DNA of 9,371 nt. It comes from Deltaproteobacteria bacterium (GTDB lineage: Bacteria > Desulfobacterota_B > Binatia > UBA9968). Each line of letters starts with the position of its first letter. Position 1 is the first letter of the stretch. The notes beneath the pieces are model-generated. The model was not told where the DNA came from, did not search any database, and saw only the letters and a list, made by a program, of their open reading frames with translations. A program made the position numbers and the translations under genes. The stretch is taken from contig JAUXIP010000054.1 of assembly GCA_030620935.1 (NCBI GenBank), positions 1 to 9,371 of the forward strand, in the 5' to 3' direction. Shown piece after piece: positions 1 to 6,369 of this stretch.

Positions 1-2
1 AC

Positions 3-395
3 CGGTCGAATCATATCTATGTAGTCGGGGCGAAGTTTTTAAACTTCCATGGAAAGTTCTCGTTTGACAGTCCGCTGCTTCTTGAGATCCTCAAAGAGGC
101 CAACGGGAAGTTCCAAGTCCCGATGGAACTGACCGTAGAAGAGCCGGATATAGAACGGCTCTTCTGGAGCGCTGATACCCAGTATTTCAAAATAAAGAAG
201 CGGGGATTCAAAAAACAATTCCCCATACCGCACCTCTTCTTTTTCAGCGGTTTACACTCGGATTACCACTGGGGGGACGATACGCCGGACAAGGTTGACT
301 TCTACAAAGTAGGCAAGGTTTCCTGCCTTACATATCATGTGCTTAACGCCCTATCGGACGGCGCACGACCGGTGTACACCGAGCCGGTTTCTTAG
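3..395 (+). CDS. M28-family zinc peptidase, C-terminal part (5' end outside window)
   Basis: The frame is open from the left edge to the TAG at 393-395, so about 130 C-terminal residues of a longer protein are visible. The best landmark is GLHSDYHWGDDTPDK. It matches the end of the M28 catalytic domain, where the last zinc-ligand histidine sits four residues before a D-T-P-D turn; that His is encoded at 267-269. The following helix (KVGKVSCLTYHVLNALSD) is also typical of the end of M28 domains, and only about 14 residues come after it. M28 enzymes are aminopeptidases or related amidohydrolases, often exported, with a co-catalytic two-zinc site. The other zinc ligands and any signal peptide lie outside the window, so substrate and location cannot be judged. 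The gene converges on dnaB with a 50-base gap. A methionine at 123 is internal, because homology-like sequence continues upstream of it. Confidence 0.8.
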   Translation, partial: RSNHIYVVGAKFLNFHGKFSFDSPLLLEILKEANGKFQVPMELTVEEPDIERLFWSADTQYFKIKKRGFKKQFPIPHLFFFSGLHSDYHWGDDTPDKVDFYKVGKVSCLTYHVLNALSDGARPVYTEPVS

Positions 396-400
396 TTTCT
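368..400 (+). terminator. Weak hairpin at the end of the M28 peptidase gene
   Basis: ACCGG at 368-372 can pair with CCGGT at 384-388 around an 11-base loop, followed by a broken T-rich run that contains the stop codon. A perfect 12-base palindrome, CGGTGTACACCG (370-381), lies in the same place and is an alternative fold. The stem is short and the T-run is interrupted by C and AG, so this is only a possible rho-independent terminator. No better candidate lies in the 50 bases between the two convergent genes. Confidence 0.2.
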
Positions 401-445
401 TGCCGCCGGAAAGGAAGATATTCGAATTTCTACAGGGGTGATTAC

Positions 446-1822
446 TCAGCCTTGTTCGGCATTTTCGTAATCAAACTCCTCGCGCTCGGAGAGATCCTCA
501 AAACGGGTATACTCTTTGAGAAATGCCAGCCTGATGGTGTCGATGGGGCCGTTTCGTTGCTTGGCGACGATGATTTCCGCTATCCCCTTATCTGCCGTAG
601 CCTGATTATAGACCTCATCCCGATAGATAAAGGCGATGACGTCTGCATCCTGCTCTATGGCACCGGATTCCCTGAGGTCGGCCATCATGGGCCGTTTGTC
701 TCCCCGGTCTTCGACACGCCGGTTGAGCTGGGAGATGCCGATGACGGGGACATTCAACTCCTTAGCCAATGCTTTTAGGGAACGCGAAATTTCGGAGATT
801 TCCTGCTCGCGGTTTGATGCGGCACCCATGCCCCGCATCAACTGCAGATAATCGACGATAATCAGGCCGATCTTTTTCTCCCGGTCCCGGACCAGGCGCC
901 GGGCTTTGGCCCTAAGCTCGAGGATCGAGATTGCCGGAGTGTCGTCTATATAGATGGCGGCCTCGGCCAATTTGCCCGCAGCCATGACCAAGGGAGGAAA
1001 CTCCCGTTCCGATAAATAACCTGATCGGACTTTGGAATGGTTGATCCTGGCTTCCGAGCAAAGCATCCGAAGGCCCAACTGCTCTTTGGCCATTTCAAGA
1101 GAGAAAACCGCGACGCCGACCCCGGCGTTCATGGCGGCATGGGCGGCAACATTAAGGGCAAAGGCCGTCTTCCCCATGCTCGGCCTGCCGGCGACAATAA
1201 TCAAGTCCGAAGGCTGCAGACCGGCCGTAAGCTTATCAAAGTCCTTGTACCCTGTTGGGACTCCGGTCACCAGCTCCTTGCGCTCGTAAAGCCGTTCGAC
1301 CATTTTTATGGAGTCCTTCATCATGTCCCCCACCATCACAAAGGAGGACTTGATCTTCTTTTCCGAGATGTCGAAGATCACCTTCTCGGCTTGATCGAGG
1401 AACTCATCGACGTTTCCCTGCCCTTCAAATCCCTTAGTCGCAATCTCGGTGGCGGCGGTGATCAGATTGCGTAAGATGGCCTTTTCCCTCACAATCCGGG
1501 CGTATTGCGCAATGTTTGCCGCGGTCGGGACTAAATTGGCAAGAGAGGCGAGATAGGCGGAACCCCCTACGGCATCGAGGACCCCTTTGGCCTGAAGAGT
1601 TTCGCTCAAAGTGATCAGATCGACCGGTTCGTTGCGCTCGGAGAGCTCGATCATGGCGCTAAAGATTTTACGGTGAGATTCTCGGTAGAAGTCCGCGGGA
1701 GCGAGGTTCTCCAGCGCCCGATTGATAGCATCGTTTTCGAGCAAAATCCCTCCCAGCACCGAGGACTCTGCCTCCAGACTCTGGGGCGGGACCTTGCGGA
1801 GATTATCGTCTAGGGTTGCCAT
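446..1822 (-). CDS. dnaB: Replicative DNA helicase DnaB
   Basis: This is the hexameric 5'-3' helicase that unwinds the replication fork and recruits primase. At 458 residues it has the usual length for the family and contains no intein. The N-terminal helical domain starts at about residue 11 (PPQSLEAESSVLGG) and runs to about 110. A linker follows, then the RecA-like ATPase domain from about residue 180. Walker A is GRPSMGKT at 212-219 (K218, T219), the catalytic glutamate is E243 in SLEM, and Walker B ends in D324 of LIIVDYLQLM. The DNA-binding stretch DLRESGAIEQDADVI is at 382-396, and the arginine finger is R423 in KQRNGP. The ATG at 1822 fits the family N-terminus, although no strong Shine-Dalgarno is visible before it. 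The gene lies 132 bases downstream of the antiporter gene. Its common neighbours rpsF, rpsR and rplI are not in this window. All key residues are present, so it is probably the functional chromosomal copy. Confidence 0.97.
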   Translation of the reverse strand: MATLDDNLRKVPPQSLEAESSVLGGILLENDAINRALENLAPADFYRESHRKIFSAMIELSERNEPVDLITLSETLQAKGVLDAVGGSAYLASLANLVPTAANIAQYARIVREKAILRNLITAATEIATKGFEGQGNVDEFLDQAEKVIFDISEKKIKSSFVMVGDMMKDSIKMVERLYERKELVTGVPTGYKDFDKLTAGLQPSDLIIVAGRPSMGKTAFALNVAAHAAMNAGVGVAVFSLEMAKEQLGLRMLCSEARINHSKVRSGYLSEREFPPLVMAAGKLAEAAIYIDDTPAISILELRAKARRLVRDREKKIGLIIVDYLQLMRGMGAASNREQEISEISRSLKALAKELNVPVIGISQLNRRVEDRGDKRPMMADLRESGAIEQDADVIAFIYRDEVYNQATADKGIAEIIVAKQRNGPIDTIRLAFLKEYTRFEDLSEREEFDYENAEQG

Positions 1823-1954
1823 GCAATTTAACTGAGCACTGGATCAAAGATTCTGGATTCAGAACCTAGAAAAGAAGTGCGATTCGCTAACGTTACTTCA
1901 ATTGAAATAAAAAGCAAGGAAAATTTTTGCCAGCCCACGACCCTTCTTGCCGCC

Positions 1955-3955
1955 CTATGCATCGGTCCGGATCGGCGGGCTGAGAATCTGCGTCGCTTGG
2001 TCCAATGCCTGATGGCTTCCCAAAAGAACAAGGATATCACCGGCGGAAAGAAGAAAATCAGGCCCGGGGCTGGGAATCGACTTTCCATCATGCACCGCCG
2101 CGATCACCGTGACCCCCGTGCGTGCGCGGAGTTCCAGCCCTTCCAGGCTCTTACCGACGGCGGGAGAGCCCTCTTGAACCAAAAAAGTGTCGGTTGTCGT
2201 GCCGATTAAGAATTGGCTCAACTCATCGAGCCGTTTTCCCTGGAGGTGTATACCGCGCAGCGTGCCATAATGTTCTTTACGGATGAGATCCACCTGGAGA
2301 GTAATAACATTGCGCGGGACATGGTATTCCTGCAAGACCCGGGCGAAGATCTCCACCGAAGTCTCAAACTCTTCGGGAATCACCTGGCTGGCACCTAAAC
2401 GGTACAGAGGCTCGATCTCCGCGACATAACGGGTGCGGACGATCAGGTAGAGATCGGGCTTTAAACGGCGGGCCTGAGAGACGATGTGAACCGTGGCTAC
2501 CCGATCTGAAATCGCAATGACCAAGATCCGTGCCTGCTCGATACCCATCTTCTCCAGAACTTCCGGACGGGTCCCGTCGCCGAAAACAATGGGCTCTCCG
2601 GCAGCCCTCGCCCGGCCTACCAGAGCCGGATCCATCTCCAGGATCCTGTAAGGAATACCGACCTCTTTAAGAACTCGCGCAAGATTTTGTCCATTTAAGC
2701 CATACCCAACGATAATGACATGGCCCGTCGAATCGTCCACCTCTTCAGCGCCTTGGGATGAATCTTTAGCCAAACCAGCAGGTCGCCAGACAGTCGTCTC
2801 CAAACCGAAGGCCAGCGGATGGACCCAATGAATCAGAAAGGGAGTCGCCATCATGCTGAGAATCGAAGCGGCCAGAAAAAGCTGCTCGCCACCGGAGCTC
2901 AAAAGACCGTAATTTTGCCCTACTTTGGCAAGAATAAAGGAAAACTCCCCGATCTGGGCGAGGCTTAAGCCTAATATCACGCCGAGCCTTACGGAACGGT
3001 AAAACCACCAGAAAACCAGGAAGATCACGACACTCTTGATCCCAACGATCAAAAGCAGATTCAACAGAGGAGTGATGGCATCCTCTACGAGAAAATCGAG
3101 ATTGAGCAGCATGCCGACGGAAATAAAAAAGATGCCGCTGAAGGAATCGCGCAAAGGCAGAATATCGGCAACGACCTGATGGCTGAACTCCGACTCTGAG
3201 ATAACGAGCCCCGCGATAAAGGCCCCGAGCGGCAAAGAAAGACCCGACTCCGATGTCAACCAAGCCGTGCCCAAGCAGAGGAGGATGACAAAGAGGATAA
3301 AAAGCTCCCGATTCCTTAGAGAGGCTACCTGGCGCAAAAACCAAGGCAAGACACTTCTGGAACCCACAACGATGACGCCGAGGACTAAAACAGCCTTGCC
3401 CAGGGCCCATGCGATCAGAGGAAAGGACGCGTTCCCGGACTGACCCAAGATCGGCACCAAAAGCATCATCGGAACGATGCAGAGATCCTGGAAAAGGAGG
3501 ATTCCCGTGGCCAATCTTCCTTGAAGCGTATCGATGTCTTTTCGATCGTTGTAGATCTTGAGGACAATCGCCGTGCTGCTCAAGGAAACTAAGAAGCCAT
3601 AAAAGATCCCGACTTCAAGCGCCGCTCCGAAAAAAAGAGAGATGACGAAAACCACCAGAGTGGTAAGGGTGATCTGAAAAACTCCGGCCCAAACGACAAC
3701 CCGGCGGATCGGAAGGATCTCCGCCAGCGAAAATTCGACGCCGATCGTGAAGAGCAAAAGGGCAACGCCGATCTCCGCCAGGGTTTCTATCTCATGCACG
3801 TCACGGATCAAACCCAACCCGTCAGGACCTACGATCACTCCGGCAAGAAGAAACCCGACGATGGTCGGAAGCCGCAACTTTTGGAAAACAAAGACGATAG
3901 CAATCGTAGCCGTTAGGACGATGAGGAGCTCTTTTAGGACGCCCAGATCAGTCAT
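1955..3955 (-). CDS. CPA2-family cation:proton antiporter with C-terminal TrkA-N and TrkA-C domains (KefB/KefC/YbaL-like)
   Basis: This is a 666-residue inner-membrane transporter. Residues 1 to about 385 form a Na+/H+-exchanger-type bundle of roughly a dozen hydrophobic segments. They include LPTIVGFLLAGVIVGP (29-44), LLLFTIGVEF (66-75), SSTAIVLKI (126-134) and FQDLCIVP (155-162). Q156 and D157 are the ion-site pair seen in KefC-type proteins. A short linker (about 391-411) leads to a Rossmann RCK/TrkA-N domain with VGYGLNGQNLA (416-426), the acidic end of strand 2 (E440, D442) and FGDGT (458-462). A TrkA-C domain follows at about 575-655. In this family the cytosolic module gates K+ or Na+ flux in response to nucleotides or thiol adducts; the ion and the ligand cannot be told from sequence. 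The gene starts 39 bases after the queF stop, so the two are probably cotranscribed. The ATG lacks a clear ribosome binding site. Confidence 0.93.
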   Translation of the reverse strand: MTDLGVLKELLIVLTATIAIVFVFQKLRLPTIVGFLLAGVIVGPDGLGLIRDVHEIETLAEIGVALLLFTIGVEFSLAEILPIRRVVVWAGVFQITLTTLVVFVISLFFGAALEVGIFYGFLVSLSSTAIVLKIYNDRKDIDTLQGRLATGILLFQDLCIVPMMLLVPILGQSGNASFPLIAWALGKAVLVLGVIVVGSRSVLPWFLRQVASLRNRELFILFVILLCLGTAWLTSESGLSLPLGAFIAGLVISESEFSHQVVADILPLRDSFSGIFFISVGMLLNLDFLVEDAITPLLNLLLIVGIKSVVIFLVFWWFYRSVRLGVILGLSLAQIGEFSFILAKVGQNYGLLSSGGEQLFLAASILSMMATPFLIHWVHPLAFGLETTVWRPAGLAKDSSQGAEEVDDSTGHVIIVGYGLNGQNLARVLKEVGIPYRILEMDPALVGRARAAGEPIVFGDGTRPEVLEKMGIEQARILVIAISDRVATVHIVSQARRLKPDLYLIVRTRYVAEIEPLYRLGASQVIPEEFETSVEIFARVLQEYHVPRNVITLQVDLIRKEHYGTLRGIHLQGKRLDELSQFLIGTTTDTFLVQEGSPAVGKSLEGLELRARTGVTVIAAVHDGKSIPSPGPDFLLSAGDILVLLGSHQALDQATQILSPPIRTDA

Positions 3956-3994
3956 GAAAATACGCCGCTGTGAAACGACCGAGAGGAAAGTGGT

Positions 3995-4351
3995 TCACCG
4001 GGCTTTATGTTCCGCCGTGATCACCGTGTGAATGCCGCCGCGAACGTTAAAGTCTCCCACCACGGTCATGGATTTAGGATGGCAGGCCTGCACCAGGTCA
4101 TCGAGGATTCGATTGATGACATCTTCGTGAAAGGCACCGTCTTCACGGAAAGACCAGAGATAAAGCTTGAAAGACTTAAGCTCAATGCACAGGTCGCCGG
4201 GAACATAACGAACCCGGATCGTAGCAAAATCCGGCTGGCCGGTGCGGGGACAAACGCAGGTAAACTCCGGGCACTCCATGCTGATTTCATAGTCTCTACC
4301 CGGCCGAGGGTTCGAAAAAGTCGCTAATTCCTTGCCGGGCAACGTAACCAC
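3995..4351 (-). CDS. queF: NADPH-dependent 7-cyano-7-deazaguanine (preQ0) reductase, type I
   Basis: QueF reduces the nitrile of preQ0 to the aminomethyl group of preQ1, the base inserted into tRNA on the way to queuosine. The protein is a single 118-residue T-fold domain, which fits the short (YkvM/type I) class. The catalytic cysteine is C34 in [13 protein letters not shown], and the proton-donating aspartate is D41. The family NADPH motif is [10 protein letters not shown] at 57-66, and the substrate-binding His-Glu pair is H75-E76 in AFHEDV. The C-terminus VRGGIH is also typical. The start is GTG at 4351: an in-frame TAG lies three codons upstream, and starting later would cut into the conserved [10 protein letters not shown] region. 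No Shine-Dalgarno precedes the GTG, and a promoter-like element ends seven bases before it (see separate entry). No other queuosine genes are in the window. Confidence 0.96.
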   Translation of the reverse strand: MVTLPGKELATFSNPRPGRDYEISMECPEFTCVCPRTGQPDFATIRVRYVPGDLCIELKSFKLYLWSFREDGAFHEDVINRILDDLVQACHPKSMTVVGDFNVRGGIHTVITAEHKAR

Positions 4352-4357
4352 GGCGTA

Positions 4358-4387
4358 ATACTAACTCAGGATCGACCTACTTGCCAA
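4358..4387 (-). promoter_or_regulatory. Candidate queF promoter giving a leaderless transcript
   Basis: Reading leftward, TTGGCA (complement of 4382-4387, five of six matches to the sigma70 -35 consensus) is followed after 18 bases by TAGTAT (complement of 4358-4363, four of six to the -10). The expected start of transcription, about seven bases further on, falls at 4351, the G of the queF GTG codon. This would explain the missing ribosome binding site. A second weaker candidate further upstream has TATATT as its -10 (complement of 4484-4489), but its -35 is poor and it would leave a leader of about 125 bases. Confidence 0.4.
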
Positions 4388-4519
4388 TCGATTTTCTCGT
4401 GCCGACAAAAACACGTGTCGACCTATGAAGCTCCACTCGTAAGAGCACGGAAAGCACAATCGCCGACCGGTGCAAGCTACGGTAATATAAGACGTCTCCC
4501 TATGTGCCTAACAACCTGT

Positions 4520-4548
4520 TTGACAGCAGTAAGCACGTATAGTATTTA
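4520..4548 (+). promoter_or_regulatory. sigma70-like promoter of the response regulator gene
   Basis: A perfect -35 hexamer TTGACA at 4520-4525 is followed after 17 bases by TATTTA at 4543-4548, which matches the -10 consensus at three of six positions. Transcription would start near 4555 and give a leader of about 55 bases. An A+T-rich stretch around the -10 supports the call. The -35 is strong and the spacing ideal; the -10 is the weak part. Confidence 0.5.
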
Positions 4549-4610
4549 ATATGCAATGTTTTTCGAACGAGTGATCGGCTGCGAACCCTGCCGGAAGGAC
4601 GACTCTGCAT

Positions 4611-4994
4611 ATGAAAAAAGTCCTTGTAGTTGAAGATCATCCCGACATGCGGGAGCTTCTTCTCTGGCAATTGGAGCTTATGGGGTTCCTGGGGATCCCG
4701 GCCAAGCATGGGAAAGAGGGCGTCGAGAAGGCCAAGGACGAAAGGCCCAGTTTGATCCTTATGGACATCATGATGCCCGGCATGAACGGTTGGGAGGCCA
4801 CTCGCCAAATTCGATCCAACCCGGAGACCCATGATATTCCGATCGTGGCTGCGACTGCCTTATTCAGGGAAGCCGATATCAAAACCTGCATCGAAGCAGG
4901 CTGCAACGATTGCATCGTCAAGCCGTTTACCTTCCAAGAGCTTCAAGGAAAACTGAAGGAATTCATCTCCGTTCCCAGCGCCGTCGTCCAGTAA
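4611..4994 (+). CDS. Single-domain (CheY-like) response regulator
   Basis: This 127-residue protein is one receiver domain with no output domain. The acidic pocket is E8-D9, the phosphoacceptor is D52 in LILMDIMMPGMNG, the switch threonine is T82 in VAATAL, and the conserved lysine is K104 in IVKPF. All residues needed to accept and hold phosphate are therefore present. Such proteins act by binding a partner protein or by passing phosphate onward. The second aromatic switch position, usually Tyr, Phe or His just before the lysine, is C101 or I102 here. AAGGA at 4595-4599 is a Shine-Dalgarno placed rather far (11 bases) from the ATG. The gene has its own promoter. It sits just before the tRNA nucleotidyltransferase gene (67-base gap) and 1.4 kb from the convergent histidine kinase gene, which lacks a receiver and may be its partner. 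Confidence 0.94.
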   Translation: MKKVLVVEDHPDMRELLLWQLELMGFLGIPAKHGKEGVEKAKDERPSLILMDIMMPGMNGWEATRQIRSNPETHDIPIVAATALFREADIKTCIEAGCNDCIVKPFTFQELQGKLKEFISVPSAVVQ

Positions 4995-5061
4995 TTACGG
5001 CTCCCCGTTCTTCTTTCTTTCCACCGTATTTTTCTTATAGAATGGCTCTAGAGGTCCGTTC

Positions 5062-6369
5062 GTGTCTTCAAAGGAAAAAGCCATTGCTATCGTACGGCGT
5101 CTTCATGAAGAGGGTTATGAGGCCTATCTGGCGGGCGGATGTGTCCGCGACGAACTCCTCGGCAAGTCCCCCCAAGACTACGACATCGTCACGGGCGCGC
5201 GGCCGGAAGCCGTCCAGAAAATCTTTTCTCACACAGCGGCGGTAGGGACGCAGTTCGGGGTGGTTTTGGTGATGATCGATAGGGAGCCCTTTGAAGTGGC
5301 CACCTTCCGCTATGACGGGCCTTACCTGGACGGACGCCACCCCAGCCATGTCCGCTTTGCCAGCTTGAAAGAAGATATTTTGCGGCGGGACTTTACCATC
5401 AACGGGATGGTTTATGATCCTTTAACGGATAAAGTTATCGACCTGGTCGGCGGGAGAGAAGACCTGAGCAGGCGCTCGGTCCGCGCCATAGGAGATCCTA
5501 CAACGCGCTTTCAAGAGGACCGTCTCCGAATGGTGCGCGCGATCCGGTTCGCGGCCGGCCTTGGCTTCGAGATCGAAGATGAGACCTTGAGGGCCATCCG
5601 GGACCAGGCACCGAACATTACGCAGATCTCTTGGGAAAGAATCGGGGAAGAGATCACGCGCATCCTTACAGAAGGACAGCCCAAGAGAGGATTTGAACTG
5701 CTGGATGTGACTCAGCTTCTCAGAGTCCTGATTCCAGAGATGGAGCTACTGAAGGGCGTCGAGCAAAGTCCTGACTTTCACCCGGAGGGGCATGTCTTCA
5801 CGCACACCTTGCTCACGCTCACCCATCTTGTCAGACCAACGGAAACCCTCGCTTACGGTTGTCTCCTGCATGATATTGCCAAGCCGGTATGCATCAAAAA
5901 AGAGGGAGAGCGCATTACGTTCTACGGACATACGGAAAAAGGGGCGGAGATGGCCGTGGAAATTCTGCAGCGCCTCAAGCGCAGTCGAGCGGTATGGGAA
6001 AAAGTGGCCTATCTGGTCGGGAATCACTTGCGACACACGCAAGCGCCCAAGATGCGCCTCAGCACCCTGAAGCGTTTTCTAGGGGAAGATGGGATTGAGG
6101 AGCTGTTGGAGCTGGCGCGGATCGACGCCCTATCGGCAAATGGAGATCTTCAGTACTATCATTTTTGCAAAGAAAAGATCGCCGAGCTAAAACGAGAGGA
6201 GATCCATCCTGAGCCGTTGCTGCGGGGCAGAGACCTGACCGCCATGGGGTTCACTCCCGGCCCTCTGTTCCGCGATATCTTGACGGGGGTTGAAGAAGCG
6301 CAACTGGAGGGACAGATCAACACCGAGAAAGAAGCCGTTGAGTGGGTCCGTAAACGATACCAACGTTAA
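5062..6369 (+). CDS. cca: CCA tRNA nucleotidyltransferase, class II, with HD domain
   Basis: The enzyme adds the 3' CCA end to tRNAs without a template. The head domain has the nucleotidyltransferase signature YLAGGCVRDELLG (22-34) followed by D39 and D41 of QDYDIVTGA, which hold the catalytic metals. RRDFTINGM (108-116) and the nucleotide-selecting EDRLRMVRAIRFA (152-164, E152, D153, R156) follow. The body contains an HD metal-binding region (H244, H248, H270-D271 in CLLHDIAKP, H290), as in many class II enzymes. The length of 435 residues is normal. The start is GTG at 5062, six bases after GAGGT (5051-5055), a good ribosome binding site. The sequence alone does not separate a full CCA-adding enzyme from a CC- or A-adding specialist or a poly(A) polymerase. 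With no second copy in view, the CCA role is the simplest reading. Its TAA shares the TTAA at 6366-6369 with the stop of the convergent kinase gene. Confidence 0.93.
   Translation: MSSKEKAIAIVRRLHEEGYEAYLAGGCVRDELLGKSPQDYDIVTGARPEAVQKIFSHTAAVGTQFGVVLVMIDREPFEVATFRYDGPYLDGRHPSHVRFASLKEDILRRDFTINGMVYDPLTDKVIDLVGGREDLSRRSVRAIGDPTTRFQEDRLRMVRAIRFAAGLGFEIEDETLRAIRDQAPNITQISWERIGEEITRILTEGQPKRGFELLDVTQLLRVLIPEMELLKGVEQSPDFHPEGHVFTHTLLTLTHLVRPTETLAYGCLLHDIAKPVCIKKEGERITFYGHTEKGAEMAVEILQRLKRSRAVWEKVAYLVGNHLRHTQAPKMRLSTLKRFLGEDGIEELLELARIDALSANGDLQYYHFCKEKIAELKREEIHPEPLLRGRDLTAMGFTPGPLFRDILTGVEEAQLEGQINTEKEAVEWVRKRYQR

Larger units (their letters stand above)
4352..4610. other. Divergent control region between queF and the response regulator gene
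   Basis: This 259-base stretch has no convincing gene. It contains the candidate leftward promoter for queF next to 4351, the rightward promoter for the response regulator at 4520-4548, and an 8-base palindrome ACACGTGT inside a small hairpin (CGACA, 8-base loop, TGTCG) at about 4402-4420. On the queF strand I looked for the preQ1-I riboswitch pattern (a C-rich loop followed by an A-rich tail ending before the start codon) and did not find it. Confidence 0.6.

Noticed and set aside
1904..1950. Hairpin on the minus strand after the antiporter stop (GCAAG with CTTGC, 25-base loop) followed by TTTTTATTTC, as a terminator
   Set aside because: Only five base pairs close a large loop, with mismatches further in. 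The T-run is suggestive, but the stem is too weak to call.
2766..3410. 214-residue minus-strand frame within the antiporter gene
   Set aside because: It is an out-of-frame reading of the antiporter, rich in Arg, Ser and Phe with no domain. The antiporter frame is intact across it.
4352..4500. preQ1 riboswitch upstream of queF
   Set aside because: No C-rich hairpin loop followed by an A-rich tail ending near the start codon is present on the queF strand, and the proposed leaderless start leaves no room for one.
4994..5036. TACGG...CCGTA followed by TTTTTC between the response regulator and cca genes, as a terminator
   Set aside because: Five base pairs around a loop of more than 20 pyrimidine-rich bases is not a stable terminator stem.
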